From NCBI RefSeq assembly GCF_023639785.1, contig NZ_CP098325.1, positions 3,162,001 through 3,226,000 on the forward strand: a DNA stretch of 64,000 bases, in the 5' to 3' direction. This document shows, piece by piece, positions 36,872 to 47,141 of the stretch. The position numbers were made by a program, and so were the translations under genes. The DNA comes from Leclercia adecarboxylata. GTDB taxonomy: Bacteria; Pseudomonadota; Gammaproteobacteria; Enterobacterales; Enterobacteriaceae. A model generated the notes under the pieces. The model was not told the DNA's origin. It saw only the letters and a program-made list of their open reading frames with translations, and did not search any database. How positions within the stretch are numbered: the first letter of the stretch is position 1; each line of letters begins with the position of its first letter.

Positions 36872-39544
36872 ATGAGTCAGTCTGATACCACAGCCGCGAA
36901 CAAGTTCTCCCTGCTTCCGGGCAGTATTACTCGTTTCTTTCTTCTATTGATCGTTGTGCTGTTAGTGACCATGGGCGTGATGGTGCAGAGCGCCGTGAAT
37001 ACCTGGCTCAAAGACCGCAGCTATCAGATTGTCGATATCAGCCACGCGCTGCATAAACGTATCGACACCTGGCGCTACGCCACCTGGCAGATTTACGACA
37101 ATATAGCGGCCACGCCAACCACCTCCTCTGCGGAAGGGCTGCAGGAGACACGCCTGAAACAGGACGTCTACTATCTTGAGAAAACGCGACGCAAAACCGA
37201 AGCCCTGATCTTCGGCTCTCACGACAGCGCCACGCTGGAGATGACCCAGCGGATGTCAACTTACCTGGACACGCTGTGGGGCGCGGAGACTATTCCCTGG
37301 TCGATGTACTATCTCAACGGCCAGGACAACAGCATGATCCTGATCTCCACTCTGCCGCTCAAGGATCTCTCCTCCGGCTTTAAAGAGACGACGGTGGGTA
37401 ACATCGTGGATTCCCGCCGCGCGGAGATGCTGCAGCAGGCTAACGCCCTGGACGAGCGCGAAAGTTTCTCCTCCCTGCGCCGGCTCGCCTGGCAAAACGG
37501 CCACTATTTTACCCTGCGCACCACCTTTAACCAGCCAGGCCATCTGGCGACGGTGGTGGCCTTCGATCTGCCGATCAACGATTTGATCCCACCGGATATG
37601 CCGCTCGACAGCTTCCGCCTGGAGCAGGACAACACGGTACAAAACCTGCGGGCGCCGACGGACAAAGAGAGCCCGGACAGCGTCTCCATCTCCTTTAACG
37701 GCTCGAAAATCGAGATTGCCTCCACGCTAAACACCACCGGCATGCGTCTGGTCTGGCAGGTGCCTTTTGGCACACTGCTGCTTGATACCCTGCAAAATAT
37801 TCTGTTGCCGCTGCTGCTCAATATCGGTCTGCTGGCGCTGGCGCTGTTCGGTTACAGTACCTTCCGCTCCCAGCCTGGCCGCCAGAGCGATGTTCCCGTT
37901 GCGGCTGGCACCAACAGCGAGCTGCGCGTGCTGCGCGCGCTAAATGAAGAGATTGTCTCCGTCCTGCCGCTCGGTCTGCTGGTGCACGATCAGGAAGCCA
38001 ACCGTACGGTGATCAGCAACAAAATTGCCGACCACCTGCTGCCGCACCTGAATTTGCAGAACATCACCAGCATGGCGGATCAGCATCAGGGGGTGATTCA
38101 GGCCACCATCAATAATGAGTTGTACGAGATCCGTCAGTTCCGCAGCCAGGTGGCGTCGCGCACGCAGATTTTCATTATTCGCGATCAGGATCGCGAGGTG
38201 CTGGTCAATAAAAAGCTCAAGCAGGCGCAAAGGCTGTACGAGAAAAACCAGCAGGGCCGCGCGGCCTTTATGCAAAATATTGGCGAGGCGTTCAAGCTGC
38301 CGCTGAGGGCGCTGGCCAGCGAAGCCGCTCAGGTATCCAGCCCGGAGAGCCTGCAGCTGTCGGCTCATGCCGATACCCTGGTACGGCTGGTGGATGAGAT
38401 CCAGCTGGCCAACATGCTGGAAAATGACACCTGGAAGAGCACGGCATCACTGTTTTCGATTCAGGATCTGATCGACGAAGTGGTGCCGGAAGTGCTGCCG
38501 GTGATCAAGCGCAAAGGGCTGCAGCTGCTGATTAACAACCCGCTGCGTGCCAACGATGAGCGTCATGGCGACCGTGACGCTTTGCGCCGCATTCTGCTGA
38601 TGCTGATTCAGTACGCGGTCACCACCACCCAGATCGGCAAAATTACCCTCGAAGTGAGTAGCGATGAGTCGGCCGACGACCGCCTCACCTTCCGTATCCT
38701 TGATACCGGCGAGGGGGTCACGGCCAGTGAAATCGACAACCTGCATTTCCCGTTCCTCAACGAGACCCAGGGCGACAACTATGGCAAAGCCAACGCCCTC
38801 ACCTTCTGGCTCTGCGATCAGCTGGCGCGTAAACTGGGTGGCCATCTGAATATCAAAGCGCGTGAATCGCTGGGTACCCGCTATTCCCTGCACGTTAAAA
38901 TGGCGGCCAGCCCGCAGGAAGCAGAGGAAGATGAACGCCTGCTGGATGACGTGGTAATCATGGTGGACGTGACCTCAAACGAGATCCGTAATATTGTGGT
39001 TCGTCAGCTGGAAAACTGGGGTGCGAGCTGTATCTCGCCGGACGAAAGGCTGGCAAGTCAAGAATATGATCTCTTTTTAACAGATAATCCGTCTAATCTT
39101 ACTGCCTCGGGCTTGCTTTTAAGCGATGATGAGCCAGGCGTGCGAAAAATTGGCCCAGGCCAGGTGCGCGTCAACTTTAATATGAGCAATGCTATGCAGG
39201 AAGCTGTACTACAACTTATAGAAGAGCAGCTGGCGCAGGAAACGATCCCGGAATCCCCACTGGGCGGCAATGAAAATGCTGAACTTCATGCCAGCGGATA
39301 TTATTCGCTCTTTGTAGACACAGTACCAGATGATGTTAAGAGGTTGTATACTGAATCCGCCGTGAATGACTTCGCGGCGCTGGCTCAGACAGCACACCGG
39401 CTCAAAGGGGTGTTTGCCATGCTTAATCTGGTTCCAGGCAAGCAATTATGTGAAACGCTGGAACATCTTATTCGTGAGAAAGATGCCGCCAGCATAGAAA
39501 AATACATCAGCGACATTGACGCCTACGTCAAAAGCTTGCTGTAG
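36872..39544 (+). CDS. rcsD: Rcs phosphotransfer protein RcsD
   Basis: The 890-residue inner-membrane protein is identical in length to E. coli RcsD. It has a helix near 18-40, a periplasmic domain to about 300, a second helix, a degenerate histidine-kinase-like region, the RcsD-ABL domain and a C-terminal HPt domain. The phosphotransfer histidine is H842 in AQTAHRLKGVFAML. It relays phosphate from RcsC to RcsB in response to outer-membrane lipoprotein RcsF. rcsB follows after 16 bp. Confidence 0.96.
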   Translation: MSQSDTTAANKFSLLPGSITRFFLLLIVVLLVTMGVMVQSAVNTWLKDRSYQIVDISHALHKRIDTWRYATWQIYDNIAATPTTSSAEGLQETRLKQDVYYLEKTRRKTEALIFGSHDSATLEMTQRMSTYLDTLWGAETIPWSMYYLNGQDNSMILISTLPLKDLSSGFKETTVGNIVDSRRAEMLQQANALDERESFSSLRRLAWQNGHYFTLRTTFNQPGHLATVVAFDLPINDLIPPDMPLDSFRLEQDNTVQNLRAPTDKESPDSVSISFNGSKIEIASTLNTTGMRLVWQVPFGTLLLDTLQNILLPLLLNIGLLALALFGYSTFRSQPGRQSDVPVAAGTNSELRVLRALNEEIVSVLPLGLLVHDQEANRTVISNKIADHLLPHLNLQNITSMADQHQGVIQATINNELYEIRQFRSQVASRTQIFIIRDQDREVLVNKKLKQAQRLYEKNQQGRAAFMQNIGEAFKLPLRALASEAAQVSSPESLQLSAHADTLVRLVDEIQLANMLENDTWKSTASLFSIQDLIDEVVPEVLPVIKRKGLQLLINNPLRANDERHGDRDALRRILLMLIQYAVTTTQIGKITLEVSSDESADDRLTFRILDTGEGVTASEIDNLHFPFLNETQGDNYGKANALTFWLCDQLARKLGGHLNIKARESLGTRYSLHVKMAASPQEAEEDERLLDDVVIMVDVTSNEIRNIVVRQLENWGASCISPDERLASQEYDLFLTDNPSNLTASGLLLSDDEPGVRKIGPGQVRVNFNMSNAMQEAVLQLIEEQLAQETIPESPLGGNENAELHASGYYSLFVDTVPDDVKRLYTESAVNDFAALAQTAHRLKGVFAMLNLVPGKQLCETLEHLIREKDAASIEKYISDIDAYVKSLL

Positions 39545-39560
39545 CAAGGTAGCCCTATAC

Positions 39561-40211
39561 ATGAACAATATGAACGTAATTATTGCCGATGACCATCCGA
39601 TTGTACTGTTCGGTATTCGCAAATCACTTGAACAGATCGAGTGGGTGAATGTAGTCGGTGAATTTGAAGACTCCACAGCACTGATTAATAACCTGCCTAA
39701 GCTTGATGCGCACGTGCTCATCACCGACCTTTCCATGCCTGGAGATAAATACGGTGACGGGATTACGCTGATCAAATACATCAAGCGCCATTTCCCAAGC
39801 ATTTCAATTATCGTGCTGACCATGAACAACAACCCGGCGATTTTAAGTGCCGTTCTGGATCTCGATATTGAAGGGATTGTCCTGAAACAGGGCGCACCAA
39901 CCGATCTGCCTAAAGCGCTTGCCGCGCTGCAGAAAGGGAAAAAATTCACGCCGGAAAGCGTCTCCCGCCTGCTGGAAAAAATCAGCGCCGGCGGTTACGG
40001 CGACAAACGCCTGTCGCCAAAAGAGAGCGAAGTATTGCGTCTGTTTGCTGAAGGTTTCCTGGTAACCGAAATCGCCAAGAAGCTGAACCGCAGCATCAAG
40101 ACCATCAGTAGCCAGAAAAAATCTGCGATGATGAAGCTGGGTGTTGAGAACGATATCGCCCTGCTGAACTACCTCTCTTCCGTGACCCTGAGTCCTGCGG
40201 ATAAAGAGTAA
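39561..40211 (+). CDS. rcsB: Rcs response regulator RcsB
   Basis: The 216-residue regulator is nearly identical to E. coli RcsB. The receiver domain has phosphoacceptor D56 in LITDLSMPG. The C-terminal LuxR-type helix-turn-helix includes LSPKESEVLRLFAEG and RSIKTISSQKKSAMMKLG. It activates capsule, osmB and rprA and represses flagella as homodimer or with RcsA. ATG at 39561 is chosen; an upstream frame overlaps rcsD. It converges with rcsC across a REP pair and a terminator. Confidence 0.97.
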   Translation: MNNMNVIIADDHPIVLFGIRKSLEQIEWVNVVGEFEDSTALINNLPKLDAHVLITDLSMPGDKYGDGITLIKYIKRHFPSISIIVLTMNNNPAILSAVLDLDIEGIVLKQGAPTDLPKALAALQKGKKFTPESVSRLLEKISAGGYGDKRLSPKESEVLRLFAEGFLVTEIAKKLNRSIKTISSQKKSAMMKLGVENDIALLNYLSSVTLSPADKE

Positions 40212-40220
40212 TTCTGTGAA

Positions 40221-40292
40221 ATGCCGGGTGGCGCTTCGCTTACCCGGCCAATAATGCCTGCAGGCCCGCGCAAGCGAAGCGCCGCCGGGCAA
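40221..40292. repeat. Paired REP units (BIME) between rcsB and rcsC
   Basis: ATGCCGGGTGGCGCTTCGCT at the left and the inverted copy AAGCGAAGCGCCGCCGGGCA at the right form a long hairpin-capable element typical of enterobacterial BIMEs. Confidence 0.85.
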
Positions 40293-40320
40293 TAAAAAAG
40301 CCCAGAAATGGGCTTTTTTT
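40293..40320. terminator. Bidirectional terminator between rcsB and rcsC
   Basis: AAGCCCA-GAA-TGGGCTT is flanked by A and T runs. It touches the rcsC stop codon. Confidence 0.85.
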
Positions 40321-43166
40321 TATCCCCGCGTTTTCCTCACCCGCTCGGCATACACTGACAGCGTCTGCTTCAGTACGTCCAGGGTCACCGGCTTGGACAG
40401 ACAGCTGTCCATCCCCGACTCCAGACAGCGCTGCTTCTCTTCTGCCAGCGCGTTAGCCGTAACGCCCACCACCGGCAGCGTCAGGCCGAGCTGACGGATG
40501 CGCTGGGTCAGGCGATAGCCGTCCATGTTCGGCATGTTCACGTCGCTCAGGACGATGTCGATGTGGTTTTTACTCAGCACGTTCAGGGCATCCACGCCGT
40601 CATTGGCGGTTTTACACTGATACCCCAGCGAGCCAAGCTGGTCAGCCAGCAGACGGCGGTTAATCGGATGGTCATCCACCACGAGGATCATCATATCCTC
40701 ATTCAACGACTGCTCCGACTCCGGCGACGGCAGCGACGAGCTACCGTCCGCGCTGTCCATCTCAACACGGTAGATGCGCGCCAGCAAGGCAATCAACTCA
40801 TGCGGCGCTGCCACGCTGTTCACCCACTCGCCACGAGCACGTTCAAGTGCGATACCGATATGGCGACGGCAGAAGATCACCGCAGCCTTACCCTGCCACG
40901 GCTGCGTCAGCTCATCGTCGGTAAGGAGCATATCTTCCGCGTCCGGGGTTTGCCCGGCGTAGCGCGCCACCCGGATACCGTGCGACGTCAGCAATGACTC
41001 CAGGTAAGCATGCAGCGAGGCGTTATTGACCGCCAGCCAGCAGCGTTTATCGCTTAGCCCTTCAATCAGCATGTTAGCCGGAGACTGCGCCGCATAGAGC
41101 GGAATACGGATAGTGAACTGGCTGCCCATGCCCGGCTCGGTATCCACCGAGATGTCGCCGTCCATCATGCTGATCAGTTTTTCACAGATTGCCAGACCCA
41201 GTCCGGTGCCCTGGAAGTTGCGCTGAACCCCCGTTCCCACCTGGAAGAAAGGATCGAAGAGCTTGACTACCTCTTTTGCCGGGATGCCCACCCCGGTATC
41301 GCGCACGCGGATGCTCAGGTAGTCCCCTGCCCGGCTCACGTGCATCACGATGCAGCCCATATCGGTAAATTTAATGGCGTTGCTCAGCAGATTGGAGATC
41401 ACCTGCTGCAGACGCATCGGATCGCCCTGCAGCGATAACGGCACGTCCGGCTCGATAAAGCAGTACAGTCCCAGCTGCTTACGCACCACCAGCGGCAGGT
41501 AGTTGGCGCTGATATGGTTCATCACCTCCCGCGGCGAGAATTCACGCGGCTCGATTTTCAGCTGTTCGGACTCAATTTTAGAGAAGTCGAGAATATCACT
41601 GATGATTTTCAGCAGCAGGCTGGAGGAGTTGTTCATCGCCGTCACCAGACGGTCGACGCCGCGCGGTAACTCTTTAGTCTGCAGCAGATCGAGGTTACCG
41701 ATAATCCCGTACAGCGGAGTACGCAGCTCATGGCTGACGGTGGCAAGGAACATCGATTTCGACTGGCTGGCCTGTTCGGCAGCCTGAGCCATATCCTGCA
41801 GCGACTCTTCCATTTTGACGCGTGCAGAGACATCCACCAGCACGCAGATCGCCACGTTCTCATTGCGGTAGCGCGAGTGAACAAAGCTAATCTGCAGATT
41901 GGTGTTATTGCTGGTCAGCACGTCGACGAAGTTGACCTGCTGTCCGCAGATGATCTGCGTCAGCCGCTGCCGGTCCTCATGGGTGAGCATATTCAGGTAG
42001 TTATGCGCCAGCTCGTTACTCAGAATATTGGTCCCGTCGAGGGTGCGGAGAATACAGATCCCCACCGGCGCAGAGGCGACAATCTTGCGGTTGAATTGCT
42101 CATGCTCTTCAAGACGCTGGGCGTCGATCTCCGCCGGAATAAAGATTTTGCGCTCATACATACGGGCAAGGGTAAACAGCGCTATCCCCACCAGCACGTT
42201 CAACAGTACCGAGTTGAGGATCAGCATGCGAATTCGCTCCAGCACCATGTCCACCGGAACGGAGTAAACAATGCTCAGCGACGAAGGCGGCAGGCTCTTT
42301 TTCAGCACCAGATCACGAAAACCGGCGCTGTAACCAAACCATGAGCGTTCCTGCATCCAGCGCGGGTCGACCTTCAGTCGGGATTCCGGCCCGGCCAGCG
42401 AAATCAGGGCATGGCCATTTTCATCAAGAATGGTGACGCCCATCGGCAGATTACCCGGGGTGAAAAAGTTCTCCATCCGGATAGACTGCTCGATGCCAAG
42501 CATCGCCTGCAGGCGGTTGCCCAGATAGACCGGCGTCAGGGCATAGAAGTACCCTACCCCCGAACGCGGCCCCTGGCTTATCCAGAACAGGTTATTGCCG
42601 CGCTCATCCTGGGGCGCGTTACGGTATTTGATAATCCGCTCATGCAGGGTCTTCAGGGCGCTGTCGCGGTCCACCGGCACGTCCCGCAGGCCAAAATCGG
42701 CCATGCAGAGGTTTTCGCTGCCGATCAGAAAGACGCGGTTCAGATCGTAGGCTGCCGAGAAGTTATCGCGCCAGTAGCGCATAAACCAGGCGAGGGACTC
42801 CAGGGAACCCCGCCACGCGGAGCCCATCGCCGAGCAGTCAGAGTCAGGGAACAGGGGCTCAAAGTTGGGCACATCCGCTTTACTGTCCCGTGCGCGCATA
42901 GCCAGAACGCCGTTTTCCGCGGTCAGGCGGTTCTCGGCGATGTACTTGAGCTCCTTCATTACGTCCGAGGTGCGCTGAATGTAGCGCTGGGCCTGATCGA
43001 AGCTGAGACTAAACTCCTGACGGATCTCCGCCTCCTTCTGGTGCAGCGCATTGACGATGTAAAACACCGAAAAGAGCGCGATCAGCACCCAGATCAGGAG
43101 CGCCAGCGCCCGAAAAAGATAGCGAGAAACTTTCAGCGTGGTTCGAAAGGAGACGAGGTATTTCAA
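40320..43166 (-). CDS. rcsC: Hybrid sensor histidine kinase RcsC
   Basis: The 948-residue kinase (E. coli 949) begins at TTG, as does the E. coli gene, with AGGAG-like spacing and the conserved MKYLVSFRTTLK. Two membrane helices border a periplasmic sensor domain (about 40-315). Then come a PAS-like region, the histidine kinase core with the phospho-His in ATVSHELRTPLYG (about 479), ATPase motifs NAIKFTD and GTGLGLAI, the RcsC-ABL domain, and a receiver domain with D875 in VLSDVNMPNMDG. It passes phosphate to RcsD and on to RcsB. In this genome it sits directly next to gyrA. Confidence 0.96.
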   Translation of the reverse strand: MKYLVSFRTTLKVSRYLFRALALLIWVLIALFSVFYIVNALHQKEAEIRQEFSLSFDQAQRYIQRTSDVMKELKYIAENRLTAENGVLAMRARDSKADVPNFEPLFPDSDCSAMGSAWRGSLESLAWFMRYWRDNFSAAYDLNRVFLIGSENLCMADFGLRDVPVDRDSALKTLHERIIKYRNAPQDERGNNLFWISQGPRSGVGYFYALTPVYLGNRLQAMLGIEQSIRMENFFTPGNLPMGVTILDENGHALISLAGPESRLKVDPRWMQERSWFGYSAGFRDLVLKKSLPPSSLSIVYSVPVDMVLERIRMLILNSVLLNVLVGIALFTLARMYERKIFIPAEIDAQRLEEHEQFNRKIVASAPVGICILRTLDGTNILSNELAHNYLNMLTHEDRQRLTQIICGQQVNFVDVLTSNNTNLQISFVHSRYRNENVAICVLVDVSARVKMEESLQDMAQAAEQASQSKSMFLATVSHELRTPLYGIIGNLDLLQTKELPRGVDRLVTAMNNSSSLLLKIISDILDFSKIESEQLKIEPREFSPREVMNHISANYLPLVVRKQLGLYCFIEPDVPLSLQGDPMRLQQVISNLLSNAIKFTDMGCIVMHVSRAGDYLSIRVRDTGVGIPAKEVVKLFDPFFQVGTGVQRNFQGTGLGLAICEKLISMMDGDISVDTEPGMGSQFTIRIPLYAAQSPANMLIEGLSDKRCWLAVNNASLHAYLESLLTSHGIRVARYAGQTPDAEDMLLTDDELTQPWQGKAAVIFCRRHIGIALERARGEWVNSVAAPHELIALLARIYRVEMDSADGSSSLPSPESEQSLNEDMMILVVDDHPINRRLLADQLGSLGYQCKTANDGVDALNVLSKNHIDIVLSDVNMPNMDGYRLTQRIRQLGLTLPVVGVTANALAEEKQRCLESGMDSCLSKPVTLDVLKQTLSVYAERVRKTRG

Positions 43167-43268
43167 GGGGGCGAGGCTCCGCCGTCAGGATCACAAGGAA
43201 TGGGTTAAGGTAGCGGTAAATCGCCGTTGCCGCAACGTTCGGTTGTCTGCAATTCAGTGCCGCAGCAA

Positions 43269-43298
43269 AAGAAAAGGGCCGGAAACCGGCCCTTTATC
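43269..43298 (-). terminator. Terminator of gyrA
   Basis: AAGGGCCGG/CCGGCCCTT is a 9-bp stem; on the minus strand it is followed by TTTTC. Confidence 0.85.
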
Positions 43299-43309
43299 GT
43301 CAGGAGAGA

Positions 43310-45946
43310 TTACTCTTCGGCATCATCTGCCGCATCATCGTCGGTTTCTGCTTCCGGTGCGATCTCATCATCACCTTCTGCCACGCTACCGTCGATAGAG
43401 TCGAGCTCTTCATCATCCACTGGTTCAGCGACACGCTGCAGACCCACAACGTTTTCATCTTCCGCGGTACGGATGAGGATCACGCCCTGGGTGTTACGCC
43501 CTACCACGCTGATTTCCGACACGCGGGTACGCACCAGCGTACCGGCATCGGTGATCATCATGATCTGGTCGCTGTCGTCGACCTGTACCGCGCCAACAAC
43601 GGAACCGTTGCGCTCGGTGACTTTGATCGAGATAACGCCCTGGGTACCACGGGACTTGGTTGGGTATTCGTCCTGGGCGGTGCGTTTACCGTAACCATTC
43701 TGCGTAACGGTGAGGATTGCGCCTTCGCCACGTGGAACGATCAGCGAGACCACGCTGTCTTCACCCGCCAGCTTGATGCCACGAACGCCGGTCGCTGTAC
43801 GACCCATCGCACGCACCGCGTTCTCTTTAAAGCGCACCACTTTACCGGCAGCAGAGAACAGCATCACTTCGTCGGAACCGGAGGTCAGATCCACACCAAT
43901 CAGTTCATCGCCTTCGTTCAGGTTGACGGCAATAATGCCGGCAGAACGTGGGCGGCTAAACTCGGTCAGGGCGGTTTTCTTCACCGTGCCGCTGGCGGTC
44001 GCCATAAAGACGTTGACGCCTTCAGCGTACTCGCGAACCGGCAGGATCGCGGTAATACGTTCGTTTTGCTCCAGCGGCAGCAGGTTGACGATTGGACGTC
44101 CACGCGCGCCACGGCTCGCTTCCGGCAGCTGATAGACCTTCATCCAGTACAGACGGCCCCGGCTGGAGAAGCAGAGGATGGTGTCGTGGGTGTTGGCCAC
44201 CAGCAGGCGGTCGATAAAGTCTTCTTCTTTAATACGGGCCGCCGATTTGCCCTTCCCGCCACGACGCTGTGCTTCGTAGTCGGTTAACGGCTGATACTTC
44301 ACGTAGCCCTGGTGAGACAGGGTCACAACAACGTCTTCCTGGTTAATCAGGTCTTCGATGTTGATGTCCGCGGAGTTAGCCGTGATCTCAGTGCGACGCT
44401 CGTCACCGAACTGATCGCGGACCAGTTCCAGCTCTTCGCGGATCACTTCCATCAGGCGATCGGCGCTGCCCAGAATGTGCAGCAGTTCAGCGATCTGCTC
44501 CAGCAGCTCTTTATATTCGTCGAGCAGTTTTTCGTGCTCAAGACCGGTCAGTTTCTGCAGACGCAGATCCAGAATCGCCTGAGCCTGCTGTTCGGTCAGC
44601 CAGTATTTGCCGTCGCGAATACCGTACTGCGGCTCCAGCCACTCAGGACGCGCGGCATCGTCACCGGCACGTTCCAGCATGGCGGAGACGTTGCCCAGAT
44701 CCCACGGCTTAGCGATCAGGCCAGCTTTCGCTTCGGCAGGGGTTGGCGCACGACGGATCAGTTCGATGATCGGATCGATGTTTGCCAGCGCCACTGCCAG
44801 CGCTTCGAGGATGTGGGCACGATCGCGGGCTTTACGCAGCTCGAAAATAGTACGACGGGTCACCACTTCACGGCGGTGACGCACGAATGCGCTCAGAATG
44901 TCTTTCAGGTTCATGATCTTCGGCTGACCATGGTGCAATGCCACCATGTTGATACCGAAGGAGACCTGAAGCTGAGTCAGGGAGTAGAGGTTGTTCAGCA
45001 CCACTTCCCCTACCGCGTCGCGTTTGATTTCAATCACGATACGCATGCCGTCTTTATCAGACTCATCACGCAGCGCGCTGATACCTTCAATACGTTTCTC
45101 TTTAACCAGCTCGGCAATCTTCTCGATCAGGCGCGCTTTGTTCACCTGATACGGAATTTCGTGGACGATAATGGTCTCACGGCCGGTTTTGGCGTCGGCT
45201 TCCACTTCGGCACGGGCACGAATATAGATCTTGCCGCGACCGGTACGGTACGCTTCTTCAATGCCGCGACGGCCATTAATAATGGCGGCGGTCGGGAAAT
45301 CCGGGCCGGGGATGTGTTCCATCAGCCCTTCAATGCTGATCTCTTCATCGTCGATATAGGCCAGGCAGCCGTTGATCACTTCCGTGATGTTATGCGGCGG
45401 AATGTTGGTCGCCATACCTACGGCGATACCGGAAGCACCGTTTACCAGCAGGTTAGGGATCTTGGTTGGCATCACATCCGGAATGCGCTCAGTGCCGTCG
45501 TAGTTATCGACGAAATCAACGGTCTCTTTTTCCAGATCGGCCATCAGCTCATGGGCGATTTTCGACATACGGATTTCCGTATAACGCATCGCCGCGGCGG
45601 AGTCGCCGTCGACTGAACCGAAGTTACCCTGACCATCAACCAGCATGTAACGCAGTGAGAATGGCTGCGCCATACGGACGATGGTGTCATAAACTGCTGT
45701 ATCACCATGCGGGTGATATTTACCGATCACGTCACCAACGACACGGGCAGATTTTTTGTAGGCTTTATTCCAGTCATTGCCCAATACGTTCATGGCGTAT
45801 AGTACGCGACGGTGTACCGGCTTAAGTCCATCGCGGACATCCGGCAGCGCTCGGCCAACAATGACCGACATCGCATAATCCAGATAGGAGCTCTTCAGCT
45901 CTTCCTCGATGTTAACCGGTGTAATTTCTCTCGCAAGGTCGCTCAT
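43310..45946 (-). CDS. gyrA: DNA gyrase subunit A
   Basis: The 878-residue protein (E. coli 875) holds the breakage-reunion domain, with active tyrosine Y122 in [10 protein letters not shown], and six C-terminal beta-pinwheel repeats including the GyrA box QRRGGKG. An acidic tail of about 35 residues ends the chain. The quinolone-determining region reads [15 protein letters not shown], so residue 83 is threonine (ACA, 45698-45700) and residue 87 is the usual aspartate. Thr83 is natural in some Enterobacteriaceae and not by itself proof of selection. It is divergent from ubiG. Confidence 0.97.
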   Translation of the reverse strand: MSDLAREITPVNIEEELKSSYLDYAMSVIVGRALPDVRDGLKPVHRRVLYAMNVLGNDWNKAYKKSARVVGDVIGKYHPHGDTAVYDTIVRMAQPFSLRYMLVDGQGNFGSVDGDSAAAMRYTEIRMSKIAHELMADLEKETVDFVDNYDGTERIPDVMPTKIPNLLVNGASGIAVGMATNIPPHNITEVINGCLAYIDDEEISIEGLMEHIPGPDFPTAAIINGRRGIEEAYRTGRGKIYIRARAEVEADAKTGRETIIVHEIPYQVNKARLIEKIAELVKEKRIEGISALRDESDKDGMRIVIEIKRDAVGEVVLNNLYSLTQLQVSFGINMVALHHGQPKIMNLKDILSAFVRHRREVVTRRTIFELRKARDRAHILEALAVALANIDPIIELIRRAPTPAEAKAGLIAKPWDLGNVSAMLERAGDDAARPEWLEPQYGIRDGKYWLTEQQAQAILDLRLQKLTGLEHEKLLDEYKELLEQIAELLHILGSADRLMEVIREELELVRDQFGDERRTEITANSADINIEDLINQEDVVVTLSHQGYVKYQPLTDYEAQRRGGKGKSAARIKEEDFIDRLLVANTHDTILCFSSRGRLYWMKVYQLPEASRGARGRPIVNLLPLEQNERITAILPVREYAEGVNVFMATASGTVKKTALTEFSRPRSAGIIAVNLNEGDELIGVDLTSGSDEVMLFSAAGKVVRFKENAVRAMGRTATGVRGIKLAGEDSVVSLIVPRGEGAILTVTQNGYGKRTAQDEYPTKSRGTQGVISIKVTERNGSVVGAVQVDDSDQIMMITDAGTLVRTRVSEISVVGRNTQGVILIRTAEDENVVGLQRVAEPVDDEELDSIDGSVAEGDDEIAPEAETDDDAADDAEE

Positions 45947-46078
45947 CTAACCGCTATCCCTCTACTGTATCCCGGATTCAAAGGTCGGAAATTATAACAC
46001 ACCCGCTTAGGTTTAAACTAATTTGCTTTGTTATCCTGATATACTTCCTCGTCTTTAAATTACGGAGTAAAAGCGTCC

Positions 46079-46813
46079 ATGAATGCGGAAAAATCCCCGG
46101 TGGCTCCCAACGTTGACCATGAAGAGATCGCCAAATTCGAAGCCGTCGCCTCGCGCTGGTGGGATCTTGAAGGTGAGTTCAAACCGCTGCACCGCATTAA
46201 CCCCCTGCGCCTGGGCTATATTGCGGAGCGTTCCGGCGGCCTGTTCGGTAAAAAGGTGCTCGATGTGGGCTGCGGCGGCGGTATCCTGGCCGAGAGCATG
46301 GCGCGCGAAGGCGCCACGGTAACCGGGCTGGATATGGGCTTCGAGCCGCTGCAGGTTGCGCGTCTGCACGCGCTGGAAAGCGGCATTGAAGTCGAGTACG
46401 TGCAGGAAACGGTGGAAGCGCACGCGGCGGAGCACGCCCAGCAGTATGATGTCGTCACCTGCATGGAGATGCTGGAGCACGTCCCGGACCCACAATCGGT
46501 GGTAAAAGCCTGTGCGGCGCTGGTAAAACCGGGCGGTCAGGTGTTCTTCTCCACGATTAACCGCAACGGCAAGGCATGGCTGATGGCGGTGGTCGGCGCG
46601 GAGTATGTGCTGCGCATGGTGCCAAAAGGTACCCACGACGTGAAAAAATTCATTAAGCCGGCGGAACTGCTGAGCTGGGTCGACGGCACATGGCTGAAGG
46701 AGCAGCATATGACCGGTCTGCACTACAATCCTCTCACCGACAAGTTCAAACTGGCGCCCGGCGTGGACGTTAACTACATGCTCCACACCACGGCAAAAAA
46801 AGAAGACGCTTAA
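46079..46813 (+). CDS. ubiG: Ubiquinone O-methyltransferase UbiG
   Basis: The 244-residue SAM-dependent enzyme (E. coli 240) does both O-methylation steps of ubiquinone synthesis. The SAM motif is [14 protein letters not shown] (about 60-73). Substrate and membrane-contact segments [19 protein letters not shown] and [16 protein letters not shown] are conserved. A terminator lies 18 bp after the stop codon, so it is probably a single-gene unit. Confidence 0.96.
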   Translation: MNAEKSPVAPNVDHEEIAKFEAVASRWWDLEGEFKPLHRINPLRLGYIAERSGGLFGKKVLDVGCGGGILAESMAREGATVTGLDMGFEPLQVARLHALESGIEVEYVQETVEAHAAEHAQQYDVVTCMEMLEHVPDPQSVVKACAALVKPGGQVFFSTINRNGKAWLMAVVGAEYVLRMVPKGTHDVKKFIKPAELLSWVDGTWLKEQHMTGLHYNPLTDKFKLAPGVDVNYMLHTTAKKEDA

Positions 46814-46830
46814 CCACTCTTTTTCTCACG

Positions 46831-46858
46831 AATGCGCAACCCTTAGTTGCGCATTTTT
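46831..46858 (+). terminator. Terminator of ubiG
   Basis: AATGCGCAAC-CCTTA-GTTGCGCATT is a 10-bp perfect stem with a trailing T run. Confidence 0.92.
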
Positions 46859-47027
46859 GACTACACGTTGAAGAAATCAGCAGTCGATCAAATTTTCATT
46901 TTTTTTTCTACATTATTGACATGACGTCCAGGCCTTACGGTACGAGGACTTACGCTTTTTTACCCTTTCACAACCTCAATTTAACCTCAAAATCAACTCT
47001 TGTACTCAAAAGAATCCTTACTAGAAT

Positions 47028-47075
47028 ACTCACCATCTTGCGTTATGCTTAATGCAAAACCCCTATATATAGTAT
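47028..47075. promoter_or_regulatory. Two NrdR-like boxes, 32 bp apart
   Basis: The downstream box at 47060-47075, CCCCTATATATAGTAT, matches 13 of 16 positions of the NrdR consensus. The upstream box at 47028-47043, ACTCACCATCTTGCGT, matches 11. Their 32-bp spacing (three helical turns) is the known NrdR arrangement. NrdR with dATP would repress nrdAB. Confidence 0.7.
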
Positions 47076-47099
47076 TTATCCACAGCATCCTGTGGATAA
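47076..47099. promoter_or_regulatory. Inverted pair of perfect DnaA boxes at nrdA
   Basis: TTATCCACA and TGTGGATAA face each other with GCATCC between. Both are consensus DnaA boxes, placed 43-66 bp before the nrdA start. DnaA is known to regulate nrdAB in E. coli in step with replication. Confidence 0.85.
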
Positions 47100-47141
47100 G
47101 CGGGGGATATTTTCTTTTTTCACGGACAGGTAAAAACCCAC

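Larger units (their letters stand above)
46814..47141. other. 328-bp nrdA control region
   Basis: After the ubiG terminator (46831-46858) the sequence is AT-rich and holds two NrdR-like boxes and an inverted pair of DnaA boxes before nrdA. No gene is supported; a short minus-strand frame across the DnaA boxes is a shadow. Confidence 0.7.

Noticed and set aside
44312..45616. 434-codon open frame on the plus strand inside gyrA
   Set aside because: It is antisense to the conserved GyrA catalytic and pinwheel region, has no recognisable domain and no ribosome binding site. High-GC codon bias explains the long open frame.
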